Shown: positions 54,520 to 63,173, counted from the stretch's first letter. The stretch: DNA of 64,000 nt from CAIKMD01 sp963803265 (GCA_963803265.1 CAWDLZ010000015.1:261250-325249); one strand, 5' to 3'. Notes: generated by a model not told the origin, from the sequence alone. Numbers and translations are program-made.

Positions 54520-54660
54520 CTCTTCATCACGGACGCGGCGATGAGCATCTATCCCACGCTCGAGGACAAGCGCTCCGCCGTGCAGATCGCGATCGTTCTC
54601 GCCTACGCGCTCGGGATTGCGGCGCCGCGGGTTGCGACCCTGTCGGCGGTCGAGCCGGAA
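54520..54660 (+). pseudogene. pta: Phosphate acetyltransferase (Pta) C-terminal remnant
   Basis: The 47 codons LFITDAAMSIYPTLEDKRSAVQIAIVLAYALGIAAPRVATLSAVEPE match the domain of phosphate acetyl/butyryltransferases (consensus LADAAINI-P-LE-K-IVQNAIDLAHALGI..PKVA-LSAVE). Neither the N-terminal part nor the true C-terminus is present; acetate kinase-like sequence follows in the same frame. So this is a deletion relic. Confidence 0.7.
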
Positions 54661-54699
54661 ATATGCTTGCGAAGCCGCTCGAATATGTGGCCGAGGCCG

Positions 54700-54932
54700 C
54701 TGGCACCGCTCGATCAACGCGATAATCTTGCCGCTATCGCTGCCCTCTCGCAGCTTCAGCCTGGATTGCCGCAGATCGTGTGCTTCGACGCCGCCTTCCA
54801 CCACACCGACCCCGCAGTCGCAACCGCCTTCGCGCTGCCGAGTTGGCTCGCGGTCGAGGGGGATTCACCGGCACGGGTTTCATGGCGTTTCCTATGAATA
54901 TAGTGCAAGCATCCTTGCCCGAGTTTCCCCCC
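54700..54932 (+). pseudogene. ackA: Acetate kinase (AckA) remnant, frame-broken
   Basis: LAPLDQRDNLAAIAALSQLQPGLPQIVCFDAAFHHTDPAVATAFALP corresponds to the AckA stretch PLAPLHNPHNL...FDTAFHHTMP, and in another frame RHGFHGVSYEYSASILARV (from about 54861) is the RYGFHGLSYEYI motif of the same enzyme. A frame break divides them and the rest of the kinase is absent. With the Pta relic this shows a former pta-ackA pair collapsed to about 400 bp. Confidence 0.72.
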
Positions 54933-54948
54933 ATCCATTGGAGTGGCT

Positions 54949-56373
54949 ATGGATCTCGTCGCGTCAGTGGGTACGGTCGTAGCGGTTCGCGGCGCTGTCG
55001 TCGACGTGAGCTTCGCCGGCGAGGTGCTCCCGCAGATCAATACCGCCTTGGTCGTAGCGTGGGACCGGCCGGAATCGCTGGTCCTCGAAGTGCATAGTCA
55101 TGTCGATTCCGCGACCGTCCGGTGTATCGCACTGCAGGCGACCGCCGGCCTCGCCCGCAGCACAAAGGTACGCGCGACCGGCGCGCCCATTTTGGTTCCG
55201 GTCGGCGACGCGATTCTGGGGCGGCTGCTTGACGTGGTCGGGACGGTGCGCGACCGCGGGCCGGCGCTGCCGGCGGACACGCCGCGACGCGGCATCCACA
55301 ACCCGCCGCCGGCGCTCGAGGATGAGACTTCGACCACCGCGGTATTCGAGACCGGCATCAAGGTGATCGATCTGCTCGCACCGCTCGCGCAAGGCGGCAA
55401 GGCCGCCATGTTCGGCGGTGCCGGTGTCGGCAAGACCGTGCTGCTCATGGAGCTGATCCACGCCATGGTCGAGAAATACAAAGGGATCTCGGTCTTCGCG
55501 GGCGTCGGAGAGCGCTCCCGCGAAGGTCACGAGCTGCTGACCGACATGCAGGGATCGGGCGTGCTGGCGCGCACGGTGCTCGTCTACGGCCAGATGAACG
55601 AGCCTCCCGGCGCGCGCTGGCGGGTGCCGCTGACGGCGCTGACGATCGCGGAGTATTTTCGCGACCAGAAGCACCAGAACGTACTCTTCTTGATGGACAA
55701 CGTCTTTCGCTTCGTCCAGGCCGGCAGCGAAGTCTCCAGCCTGCTGGGCCGCCTGCCCTCGCGGGTGGGCTACCAGCCGACGCTCGCGACCGAGGTCGCC
55801 TCGCTGCAGGAGCGCATTGCTTCGGTCGCCGGGGCGGCCGTCACCGCCATCCAGGCGGTCTACGTCCCGGCCGACGATTTCACCGATCCAGCGGTGACCG
55901 CGATCTCCAGTCATATGGACAGCATCATCATGCTGACGCGTAGGTTGGCAGCCGAAGGATTCTATCCGGCCGTCGATCCGCTCGCCTCGTCGTCCGTACT
56001 GCTCGATCCCCTTGTCGTCGGCGAGGAGCATTATCAGATTGCCGAGCGCACCCGCGAAGCGCTCGCGCGCTTCAAGGATCTCGAGGACATCATCGCGTTG
56101 CTCGGCGTCGAGGAGCTCGGCGCGGCCGACCGGCTGATCGTGAAGCGCGCCCGCCGCCTCCAGCGCTTTCTCAGCCAACCCTTCGTGGTGACGGAGGCTT
56201 TCACCGGCACGCCAGGCCGCAGCGTTCGCCGCGCCGACACTATCGCGGGCTGCCGCGCCATCCTCGACGGCGAGGCCGACGACTGGGCCGAGAGCTCGCT
56301 TTACATGGTCGGCACCCTCGACGACGCGCGCCAGAAGGAGGCCGCGGCTGCCAAGACGGGCGCGCCCGCATGA
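54949..56373 (+). CDS. atpD: N-ATPase (alternate F-type) beta subunit
   Basis: A 474-residue catalytic F1 subunit: P-loop FGGAGVGKTVLLMELIH, VFAGVGERSREGHELL, FLMDNVFRFVQAGSEVSSLLGRLPSRVGYQPTLATEVASLQERI. DNVFRF replaces the usual DNIFRF. It opens an operon in the order atpDCQRBEFAG, the hallmark of N-ATPases, a second F-type ATPase distinct from the housekeeping enzyme. ATG 54949; an in-frame GTG lies 6 bp upstream. Translationally coupled to atpC. Confidence 0.95.
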   Translation: MDLVASVGTVVAVRGAVVDVSFAGEVLPQINTALVVAWDRPESLVLEVHSHVDSATVRCIALQATAGLARSTKVRATGAPILVPVGDAILGRLLDVVGTVRDRGPALPADTPRRGIHNPPPALEDETSTTAVFETGIKVIDLLAPLAQGGKAAMFGGAGVGKTVLLMELIHAMVEKYKGISVFAGVGERSREGHELLTDMQGSGVLARTVLVYGQMNEPPGARWRVPLTALTIAEYFRDQKHQNVLFLMDNVFRFVQAGSEVSSLLGRLPSRVGYQPTLATEVASLQERIASVAGAAVTAIQAVYVPADDFTDPAVTAISSHMDSIIMLTRRLAAEGFYPAVDPLASSSVLLDPLVVGEEHYQIAERTREALARFKDLEDIIALLGVEELGAADRLIVKRARRLQRFLSQPFVVTEAFTGTPGRSVRRADTIAGCRAILDGEADDWAESSLYMVGTLDDARQKEAAAAKTGAPA

Positions 56374-56792
56374 GGTTGCGCATCGTCACGCCGCTCGCGG
56401 TCGTCGTCGATGAAGACGGGGTGCTGGCGCTCCGCGCCGAAGACGCGAGCGGCGGCTTCGGGATCCTGCCGCATCATGCGGACTTCCTCACCAGCCTCGC
56501 GATTTCGGTCGTGGGCTGGAAGACCGGCGGCGGCAAGCGGCGCTACTGTGCGGTGCGCCACGGCGTCCTTTCCGTCACCGGCGGACGCGACATCGCTATC
56601 GCCACCCGCGAAGCCGTGACCGGCGACGACCTCGCGACCCTCGACCAGACGGTTCTTGCGGGCTTCCGCGCCGATCTCGAGACGGAGCGGACGGAACACG
56701 TCGAGAGCACGCGCCTGCAGCTATACGCCATCCGCCAGATCATGCGGCATCTGCGGCCGGATCGGCACGGTGGCGCGGGGAGCTTCGCATGA
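56370..56792 (+). CDS. atpC: N-ATPase epsilon subunit
   Basis: 140 residues: MRLRIVTPLAVVVDEDGVLALRAEDASGGFGILPHHADFLTSLAISVVGWK, the beta-barrel domain of F1 epsilon, followed by a helical C-terminus. ATG 56370 overlaps the atpD stop, and its own stop overlaps atpQ. Second gene of the N-ATPase operon. Confidence 0.9.
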   Translation: MRLRIVTPLAVVVDEDGVLALRAEDASGGFGILPHHADFLTSLAISVVGWKTGGGKRRYCAVRHGVLSVTGGRDIAIATREAVTGDDLATLDQTVLAGFRADLETERTEHVESTRLQLYAIRQIMRHLRPDRHGGAGSFA

Positions 56793-57070
56793 CCGAGCCG
56801 AGCGACCAGGATCCGCTCCTCAAGGGCGTCCGGCTGCGCGGGGAACGCCACCGGCGCTCGCAGCGCGAGGGCGAGCCATCGGTGGCCCGCCGGCTCGCCC
56901 AGATCGGCGTGCTCGGCTGGATCATCGTCGTGCCCATGCTGATCGGCATCTTCGTCGGCCGCTGGCTCGACCGGATGTTCAACTCCGGACTGTTCTTCAC
57001 CGCGCCGCTCCTGATGCTCGGGCTGGCCCTCGGCTGCTGGTCCGCCTGGAAATGGATGAAGAGTGCATGA
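56789..57070 (+). CDS. atpQ: N-ATPase AtpQ (AtpI/AtpZ-like membrane protein)
   Basis: 93 residues with a charged N-terminus and two membrane spans (IGVLGWIIVVPMLIGIFVGRWLD; FFTAPLLMLGLALGCWSAWKWM). Position and topology match AtpQ of N-ATPase operons, thought to help assemble the c-ring or carry Mg2+. It overlaps both neighbours by 4 bp. Confidence 0.85.
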   Translation: MTEPSDQDPLLKGVRLRGERHRRSQREGEPSVARRLAQIGVLGWIIVVPMLIGIFVGRWLDRMFNSGLFFTAPLLMLGLALGCWSAWKWMKSA

Positions 57071-57373
57071 ATATTTGGTCATTCCAAACCCTGCCGGCCT
57101 GGGCGATGGCTTTCGGTCTCGCGGCGCATCTCGTCGCCGGGATCGGGCTCGGGATCGCCTACTTCAGCGCGGTCTGGTGGAACGCGCGTCTGTTCGCCCT
57201 GGGCTGTCGCACGAGCGACGACCCTCGCCCTGATCGGCGGCCGCTTCGTCCTTCTGGGCGGTCTCCTGACGCTGGCGAGCCTCGAAGGCGCATTGCCCCT
57301 GCTCGCCATGGCGCTCGGGGTTCTCATCGCCCGGCCGATGGTCATGCGCAGACACGGGCAAGTCGCACGATGA
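57067..57373 (+). CDS. atpR: N-ATPase AtpR membrane protein (one frame break)
   Basis: About 101 residues after removing one base near 57202: MNIWSFQTLPAWAMAFGLAAHLVAGIGLGIAYFSAVWWNARLFALG, then in the next frame VARATTLALIGGRFVLLGGLLTLASLEGALPLLAMALGVLIARPMVMRRHGQVAR. Three predicted spans fit AtpR, an operon-specific subunit proposed to interact with the c-ring. ATG overlaps the atpQ stop, and the TGA overlaps the atpB start. Confidence 0.82.
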
Positions 57374-58068
57374 GATCGCCGCTCGCCAGCACGGCACTCT
57401 TCCATCTGGGCCCGGTGCCGATCACCGAGGGCGTGGCGGCGACCTGGGCGATCATGGCGATCCTCGTCCTCGGCGGCATCCTGGTCTCGCGCCGGCTGTC
57501 GCTCGTTCCATCCAAGCCTCAGGTGTTCTTCGAACTGATCGTGGCCACCGTGGACAGCCAGATCCGCGACACGATGCAAGCCGAGCCCGCGCCTTATCGC
57601 GCCTTCATCGGCACGTTGTTCACCTTCATCTTCGTCTCCAACTGGTCCACCCTCGTTCCGGGCGTCGAGCCGCCGACGGCCCACATCGAGACGGATGCCG
57701 CGCTGGCGCTCCTCGTCTTCATCGCGGTGATCTGGTTCGGAATCCGCGCGGGCGGCGTGCGCGGCTATCTCGGCACCTTCGCCTCGCCCAACCCGATCAT
57801 GATCCCGCTCAATTTCGTCGAGAGCATCACGCGCACCTTCTCGCTACTCGTCCGACTGTTCGGCAACGTGATGAGCGGGGTCTTCGTCGTCGGCCTCGTC
57901 CTGTCGCTCGCGGGCCTCCTCGTGCCGATCCCGCTGATGGCGCTCGATCTGTTGACCGGAGCGGTGCAGGCCTACATTTTCGCGGTCCTCGCGATGGTCT
58001 TCATCGCCGGGGCCATCAGCGAGGCGAAACCCGCTCCGACCATCTCCAGCCAAAGGACGCCCACATGA
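57370..58068 (+). CDS. atpB: N-ATPase subunit a
   Basis: 232 residues, five or six membrane spans. The conserved arginine lies in the SITRTFSLLVRLFGNVMSGVFVVGLVL helix and the final helix AVQAYIFAVLAMVFIAGAI is typical. ATG 57370 (MRSPLASTALFHLGPVPITEGV) sits in the atpR stop; the open frame further left is an artefact of the atpR frame break. The a subunit forms the ion half-channels at the c-ring. Confidence 0.93.
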   Translation: MRSPLASTALFHLGPVPITEGVAATWAIMAILVLGGILVSRRLSLVPSKPQVFFELIVATVDSQIRDTMQAEPAPYRAFIGTLFTFIFVSNWSTLVPGVEPPTAHIETDAALALLVFIAVIWFGIRAGGVRGYLGTFASPNPIMIPLNFVESITRTFSLLVRLFGNVMSGVFVVGLVLSLAGLLVPIPLMALDLLTGAVQAYIFAVLAMVFIAGAISEAKPAPTISSQRTPT

Positions 58069-58310
58069 ACTGGCTAGCATTCGCAAGCATCGTATCCGCC
58101 GCCGTGGCGGTCTCGTTCGGCGCGATCGGCCCGGCGCTCGCCGAAGGGCGGGCGGTTGCGGCCGCCATGGACGCCATCGCCCGCCAACCGGAATCGGCCA
58201 ACACCATCTCGCGCACGCTGTTCGTCGGCTTGGCCATGATCGAGACCATGGCGATCTACTGCCTGGTGATCGCGCTGCTGCTGCTGTTCGCCAACCCGCT
58301 GCTGAGATGA
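58065..58310 (+). CDS. atpE: N-ATPase subunit c
   Basis: 81 residues, two helices. The ion site shows E27 in helix 1 (GPALAEGRA) and E60-T61 with Y65 in helix 2 (MIETMAIYCLVI). Two facing carboxylates and the ET..Y pattern are those noted for N-ATPase rotor rings, predicted by some authors to bind Na+ though proton use has also been reported; sequence alone does not settle it. The polar loop ARQPE is intact. Confidence 0.92.
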   Translation: MNWLAFASIVSAAVAVSFGAIGPALAEGRAVAAAMDAIARQPESANTISRTLFVGLAMIETMAIYCLVIALLLLFANPLLR

Positions 58311-58329
58311 CAGCCCCAGGGTTGATGTG

Positions 58330-59073
58330 ATGACGATCGACTGGTGGACGCTTGGCATCCAGACCGTCAACGTCGCCATCCTGGTCTGGCTGCTCGGGCG
58401 GTTCTTCTGGCGACCCGTCGCTTCGGTGATCGAGCGCCGACGGGCCAGCGCGCAGCGGACGCTGGCCGAGGCAGAGGCGAAGCGCAACGAGGCGACCGCC
58501 GCCCTCGCCGAGATCGAGCGCACCCGCGCCGGCTTCGCCCAGGAAAGAGAGGCGATTCTTGCCGCGGCCCACACCACGGCGGAAGCGGCGCGGACGGCGC
58601 GCTTGGAAGTGGCCGCGAAGGAGGCGGCTTCGCTTGAAGCGGCCGCGAAGGCGCAAATCGAGAAGAACAGGGAGGCTGCCGACAAGGCATGGTCGGAGCG
58701 GGCGAGCCTTCTCGCGGTCGAAATCGCAGAGCGCCTGGCGGCGCGCCTCGAGGGGCCCGCGGTGCGCGGCGCTTTCCTGGATTGGCTCGTCAACGAGATT
58801 CGGCGCTTGCCCGAACCGGCGCGCCAGGCGATGGCGGCGAGTAATGTCGCGCTTGAAGCGGTCAGCGCGGCACCGCTCGAGCCCGCCGACCAGGAGCGCT
58901 ACCGGACCCGGATCGCGGAGGCCTTTGGCGGCCGTCCCCAGATCGCCTTCACAGCGGATCCCACGCTCATCGCCGGGCTGGAGCTGCACGGGCCGCATCT
59001 CGTCGTGAGCAATAGCTGGCGTGCCGATCTCAACCAAATCCTCGCGGATATCGCACATGACAACCGACCCTGA
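58330..59073 (+). CDS. atpF: N-ATPase subunit b (long form)
   Basis: 247 residues: one N-terminal membrane span (DWWTLGIQTVNVAILVWLLGRFFW), a long charged alanine-rich coiled coil (ERRRASAQRTLAEAEAKRNEATAALAEIERTRAGFAQEREAIL) and a C-terminal globular region resembling the delta subunit. N-ATPase operons lack atpH, and the long b is thought to take over its role. The last 17 bases overlap atpA. Confidence 0.88.
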   Translation: MTIDWWTLGIQTVNVAILVWLLGRFFWRPVASVIERRRASAQRTLAEAEAKRNEATAALAEIERTRAGFAQEREAILAAAHTTAEAARTARLEVAAKEAASLEAAAKAQIEKNREAADKAWSERASLLAVEIAERLAARLEGPAVRGAFLDWLVNEIRRLPEPARQAMAASNVALEAVSAAPLEPADQERYRTRIAEAFGGRPQIAFTADPTLIAGLELHGPHLVVSNSWRADLNQILADIAHDNRP

Positions 59074-60619
59074 CACCCGGGCGGATGCCTGGCTCGACCA
59101 CGCCCGCGCAAAACTCGGGGCCGCCGCTCTGGGGCCGAAGGCCGAGCAGATCGGCCGGGTCGAGGAGGTCGGCGACGGCATCGCGCTCGTCTCCGGAATG
59201 CCCGATGTCCGGCTCGATGAGCTGCTGCGTTTCGACAAGGGACAGTTCGGCTTCGCCCAGGTCCTCGAACGCGACCGGGTGGGCTGTGTTTTGCTGGACG
59301 CCGTCGATGCGATCGAGGCCGGCGACGCGGTGCGCGGCACCGGCGACGTGGTGCGCGTGCCGGTGGGACCGGGGCTCCTTGGCCGCGTCGTCGATCCTCT
59401 CGGCCGCCCGCTCGATCGGAAGGGGGCTATCGCGAGCGAAACATTGGAGCCGATCGAGCGCCCGGCGCCGGCGATCGTCGACCGCGATCTCGTCACCCAA
59501 CCGGTCCAGACGGGCCTCGTCGTCGTCGATACGCTGTTCGCCCTCGGTCGCGGCCAGCGTGAGCTCATCATCGGCGACCGCGCCATCGGCAAGTCAACGA
59601 TCGGGATCGACACGATCATCAGTCAGAAGGCGAGCGACATCGTCTGCGTCTATGTTGCCGTCGGCCAGAAGAGTTCGAGCGTCCGGCGCGCCATCGACGC
59701 GATCGAAGCCGGAGGCGCGCCCGAGCGCTGCATCTTCGTGGTCGCGGGATCGGCGAGTTCGTGCGGCCTGCAATGGATCGCGCCCTTCGCGGGCTTCACC
59801 ATGGCGGAGTATTTTCGCGACCGCAGCCAGCACGCGCTCGTCGTGGTGGACGATTTGACCAAGCACGCCGCCAGTCACCGCGAGATCGCGCTGCTGACGC
59901 GCCAATCGCCGGGCCGCGAGGCCTATCCGGGCGACGTGTTCTATGTTCATGCCCGGCTTTTGGAACGCTCCGCGAAGCTGTCCAAGGAAAAGGGCGGCGG
60001 CTCCCTCACGGCGCTGCCGATCGCCGAAACCGATGCCGGCAATCTCAGCGCCTTCATTCCGACCAATCTAATCTCGATCACCGATGGCCAGATCGTGCTG
60101 GACGCCAAGCTCTTCTACGAAGGGCAGAAGCCGGCCGTGGATGTCGGCACCAGCGTCAGCAGGGTCGGCGGCAAGACTCAGGCGCAAGCGCTGCGGGACG
60201 CGGCGCAAACGCTGCACCTCGATTACGCCCAGTTCCTGGAACTGGAGATGTTCACCCGATTCGGCGGCATGCCGGACACGCGCGTTCGACATCAGCTCAC
60301 CCGCGGGGCGCGGATCCGTGCTATTCTCAACCAACCCCAGCACGCGCCCCTACGGCTCGCCGACGAGGTGGCCCTGGTTCTCGCCGTCCAGTCCGGTCTG
60401 TTGGACTCGCTTTCCCTGCCAACCCTGATCGCGTTCCGGGCAGGCCTGCGCGAAGCGCTCGATCGGAGCGCCTCGGACGCCGTCCGGCTAATACAGGATA
60501 CCGGCACGCTGGACGACGCACGCAAGCAGGCGCTCCAGCACGCGCTCCAGCAATACGTTCAGACCGTCACGCCAGCGCCCCCGTCGCAGAAGGCTGACTC
60601 GAAGACGAGCCAGCCATGA
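59057..60619 (+). CDS. atpA: N-ATPase alpha subunit
   Basis: 520 residues: P-loop IIGDRAIGKSTIGIDTII, VYVAVGQKSSSVRRAIDAIEAGG, ALVVVDDLTKHAASHREIALLTRQSPGREAYPGDVFYVHARLLERSAK, RVGGKTQAQALRDAAQTLHLDYAQFLELE. Intact. ATG 59057 within the end of atpF is used because MTTDPDTRADAWLDHARAKLG begins the alpha fold; the frame's earlier start lies inside atpF. Confidence 0.95.
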   Translation: MTTDPDTRADAWLDHARAKLGAAALGPKAEQIGRVEEVGDGIALVSGMPDVRLDELLRFDKGQFGFAQVLERDRVGCVLLDAVDAIEAGDAVRGTGDVVRVPVGPGLLGRVVDPLGRPLDRKGAIASETLEPIERPAPAIVDRDLVTQPVQTGLVVVDTLFALGRGQRELIIGDRAIGKSTIGIDTIISQKASDIVCVYVAVGQKSSSVRRAIDAIEAGGAPERCIFVVAGSASSCGLQWIAPFAGFTMAEYFRDRSQHALVVVDDLTKHAASHREIALLTRQSPGREAYPGDVFYVHARLLERSAKLSKEKGGGSLTALPIAETDAGNLSAFIPTNLISITDGQIVLDAKLFYEGQKPAVDVGTSVSRVGGKTQAQALRDAAQTLHLDYAQFLELEMFTRFGGMPDTRVRHQLTRGARIRAILNQPQHAPLRLADEVALVLAVQSGLLDSLSLPTLIAFRAGLREALDRSASDAVRLIQDTGTLDDARKQALQHALQQYVQTVTPAPPSQKADSKTSQP

Positions 60620-61470
60620 CCGAGCGCCTGGCAGACATCAGCGCGCGCATCGACGGCATGCGCCAGCTCGGCGCGGTGGTCAATGCAATGCGCGGTATCG
60701 CGGCGGCGCGCGCTCAGCAGGCCCGCAGCCAGCTGGTCGCGGTCGACAGTTACGCGGCGACGATCGCGGCCGCCATTGGGCGCGCCCTCACGCTGGTGCC
60801 TTCCGCCGATGCCGATGGCACCCGAAGATCGACCCGGCCGGCCCTGGTGCTGTTCTGTGCCGAACAGGGATTCGCCGGCGCCTTTAGCGAGCGCGTGCTC
60901 GACGCGGCCGCCGCCGATCTCGCCGCCGCCGAGTTGTTCCTGATTGGAACGCGGGGCGTTTCTGTCGCCGCCGAAAGAGGCGTCGCTGCCCGCTGGAAAA
61001 GCGCCATGCCCTCGCATTCGCTCGGCCTCCCCAAGCTCGCCGACCGCATTGCCGAAGCGCTTTACACCCGGATCGCCACGGGGGCCATCGACCGACTCGA
61101 CGCCGTCTTCAGCACGTGGCAGCCCGGCCACGCTATTCATGTCGAGCGTCGCCAACTGTTCCCCTTCGATATGACGGCCTTTCCCCGCCCTGCGGATGCC
61201 AACGCGCCGCTCGTGGAGCTGGCGCCTGATGTGCTTTTGAGCGAACTCACCGCGGATTACCTGCACGCGCAGCTTTGCAAGGCCGCGCTCCATGCCTTCG
61301 CGGCCGAGAACGAGGCGCGCATGGAAGCGATGGCCTCGGCGCGCAACCAGATCGAGCGTCGGCTTGCCACGCTGGAGGCGACGCAACGGCGGGTCCGTCA
61401 GGAGGAGATCACCGCGGAAATCATCGAACTTGCCGCCGGCGAGACAGCGAGCCGGTCGGGTTGCAACTGA
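60616..61470 (+). CDS. atpG: N-ATPase gamma subunit
   Basis: 284 residues: MTERLADISARIDGMRQLGAVVNAMRGIAAARAQQARSQL gives the N-terminal shaft helix and FAAENEARMEAMASARNQIERRLATLEATQRRVRQEEITAEIIELAAG the C-terminal shaft helix, the two conserved coils of F1 gamma. The middle is divergent, as in other N-ATPases. It ends the nine-gene operon; 95 bp follow before the next gene. Confidence 0.93.
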   Translation: MTERLADISARIDGMRQLGAVVNAMRGIAAARAQQARSQLVAVDSYAATIAAAIGRALTLVPSADADGTRRSTRPALVLFCAEQGFAGAFSERVLDAAAADLAAAELFLIGTRGVSVAAERGVAARWKSAMPSHSLGLPKLADRIAEALYTRIATGAIDRLDAVFSTWQPGHAIHVERRQLFPFDMTAFPRPADANAPLVELAPDVLLSELTADYLHAQLCKAALHAFAAENEARMEAMASARNQIERRLATLEATQRRVRQEEITAEIIELAAGETASRSGCN

Positions 61471-61565
61471 CCGGTTCGCGATCGGCGCCGGATTCGGGCG
61501 GCGTGGGGCCGCGGACCCTGCTACGATCGCAAGGACCTGCGCTATTCCACGAGGCGGCCTAGAAA

Positions 61566-62261
61566 ATGCCAATTCATGACGGTGAGCGGCACCGCACCGG
61601 GCGTCTCGCTTGGCTGCGCGCGGCGGTGCTGGGCGCGAACGATGGCATCGTGTCGACGGCGAGTTTGGTGCTCGGCGTCGCGGCGGCGGAGGCGAGTCAC
61701 GGAACCATCCTGATCGCCGGGGGCGCTGGCCTGGTCGCTGGGGCGATGTCGATGGCTGCCGGCGAGTACGTGTCGATGAAGTCGCAGGCCGATACCGAAC
61801 AGGCCGAGCTCGCGCGCGAGCGCGCGGAACTCACAGCCGACGAGAAGGGGGAGCGCGAGGAGCTGACAGCAATCTATGTCGGTCGCGGGCTCGATCCTTC
61901 GCTCGCTAGGCAAGTAGCCCAGCAGCTCATGGCCTATGATGCGATCGGCGCGCATGCTCGCGACGAACTCGGCATTTCCGAGACGCTGCGCGCGCATCCG
62001 ATCGAGGCGTCGCTTGCTTCCGCAGGCAGTTTTGCCATCGGCGCAGCGTTGCCTCTCTTGGTCGTTGCCTTAGCCCCCGCGGCGAGCCTGATCGCGCTCG
62101 TCGCCGGAACTTCGCTGGTGTTTCTCGCCCTTCTCGGCGCATCGGCCGCGCGCGCGGGTGGCGCATCGATTGCGGTTGGTGCGTTACGCGTCACCTTCTG
62201 GGGCGCATTGGCCATGGCGATAACCGCGGGCGTTGGAGTTTTGTTCGGAAAATTGGTTTAA
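61566..62261 (+). CDS. VIT/CCC1-family Fe2+/Mn2+ transporter
   Basis: 231 residues: AWLRAAVLGANDGIVSTASLVLGVAAAEASHGTILIAGGAGLVAGAMSMAAGEYVSMKSQADTEQAELARER is the diagnostic VIT1 motif, with five membrane spans and a charged cytosolic helix pair after the second. VIT proteins export or store Fe2+ or Mn2+. It lies directly after the N-ATPase operon in the stress locus. ATG 61566. Confidence 0.92.
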   Translation: MPIHDGERHRTGRLAWLRAAVLGANDGIVSTASLVLGVAAAEASHGTILIAGGAGLVAGAMSMAAGEYVSMKSQADTEQAELARERAELTADEKGEREELTAIYVGRGLDPSLARQVAQQLMAYDAIGAHARDELGISETLRAHPIEASLASAGSFAIGAALPLLVVALAPAASLIALVAGTSLVFLALLGASAARAGGASIAVGALRVTFWGALAMAITAGVGVLFGKLV

Positions 62262-62336
62262 GCGGCTGCGCTCGCCGCGAACTCGAGCCCGGTTTCGATC
62301 GGCTGGCCGGCGGCGGAGGGCTTGACATCGCCGCAA

Positions 62337-62564
62337 TTAGATATCGTCGCCCTCGATCGGTACCCAATCCCTGCCTTCCTTGCGATAGCTGTGCTTGACC
62401 GCGGCCCACGCAATCCGGTGACACCTCTCCTCACGCTCCTGCGGTGAGCTGCTGCGATAACCGGCCCAGGCGCTATTGAAGGCGGCGCGATAGATGTCCT
62501 GGGCGTGGCTCGGGAGATGCGCGCGGACGGGCGCGGGCAGTTCCTCGTTTTCTGAATAGGGCAT
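62337..62564 (-). CDS. chaB: ChaB family protein
   Basis: 75 residues: MPYSENEELPAPVRAHLPSHAQDIYRAAFNSAWAGYRS, then EERCHRIAWAAVKHSYRKEGRDWVPI, the compact ChaB fold (ELP-x-V, HAQDIY, AWAAVK-x-Y). E. coli ChaB was named as a putative cation-transport regulator; the true role is unknown and homologues often sit in stress loci. ATG 62564. Confidence 0.9.
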   Translation of the reverse strand: MPYSENEELPAPVRAHLPSHAQDIYRAAFNSAWAGYRSSSPQEREERCHRIAWAAVKHSYRKEGRDWVPIEGDDI

Positions 62565-62632
62565 CGCGGCAGGCCTCCTCGGTTGGCTTGGCGAAAGCCC
62601 AGTGGTCTTAGATCAAGGCGGCGGCCTTGAGT

Positions 62633-62646
62633 ATGACCTGAATCAA
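62633..62646 (-). promoter_or_regulatory. Degenerate FNR-like box upstream of chaB
   Basis: atgacctgaatcaa: right half ATCAA is perfect, left half 3 of 5. About 70 bp upstream of chaB on its coding strand. Weak alone. Confidence 0.35.
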
Positions 62647-62735
62647 GGATTCCGCTCGACGAATTGCCCGCCGCTCGACCACGGCGATGAAGCTAACTTC
62701 AGCGCCCGTCCCTGGACGAATTTTTCAATACTCTG

Positions 62736-63152
62736 CTAGGGCTGTTTCGCGCCGGTCGGCGAAGCTTCCTTGGCCGTTGCCAGTCCGGGGGCCGGCTCGA
62801 CCAGGGCGATGCGGAAGGTATGGTCGCCGCCCAGGGTTTCGCGCACGGTCGCGTATTCGCCCTCGCGAAAGAGGTGATCGGCGAAATGCGGGATCGGCTC
62901 GTCGGCCATCTCGCCGGGATGGAACGAGAACATCCACCGGTCGTGGCTGGCGTGGTGCACCGTGCCGATCAAATCCTCGCTGCCGTCCCAGAAGCGATGG
63001 ACGGTGCAAAGCTCGGGCGCCTGGCGATAGGCGGCGCGGTCGAGATGCGCCGTTGCGTCGAGAGGGAGCACGAATTCATAGCCGTGGCGGTGGCTTCCCT
63101 CGGGAAATTCCTGGCTCCGAGCCAGCTCGAACCGCACTCGCATCCAGGTCAT
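62736..63152 (-). CDS. Hypothetical cytoplasmic protein of the stress locus
   Basis: 138 residues: MTWMRVRFELARSQEFPEGSHRHGYEFVLPLDATAHLD, TVHRFWDGSEDLIGTVHHASHDRWMFSFHPGEMADEPIPHFADHLFREGEYATVRE. Histidine rich with a beta-strand-like pattern but no cofactor motif I recognise. It follows the universal stress protein by 21 bp on the same strand, so the two are probably cotranscribed. Confidence 0.65.
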   Translation of the reverse strand: MTWMRVRFELARSQEFPEGSHRHGYEFVLPLDATAHLDRAAYRQAPELCTVHRFWDGSEDLIGTVHHASHDRWMFSFHPGEMADEPIPHFADHLFREGEYATVRETLGGDHTFRIALVEPAPGLATAKEASPTGAKQP

Positions 63153-63173
63153 TGCTTCGTTCTTCCCACTTTC

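Noticed and set aside
5985..57205. Programmed +1 frameshifting as an explanation for the shared +1 breaks
   Set aside because: The break sites share no slippery codon, stop context or downstream structure and occur in unrelated housekeeping genes; technical insertion is simpler.
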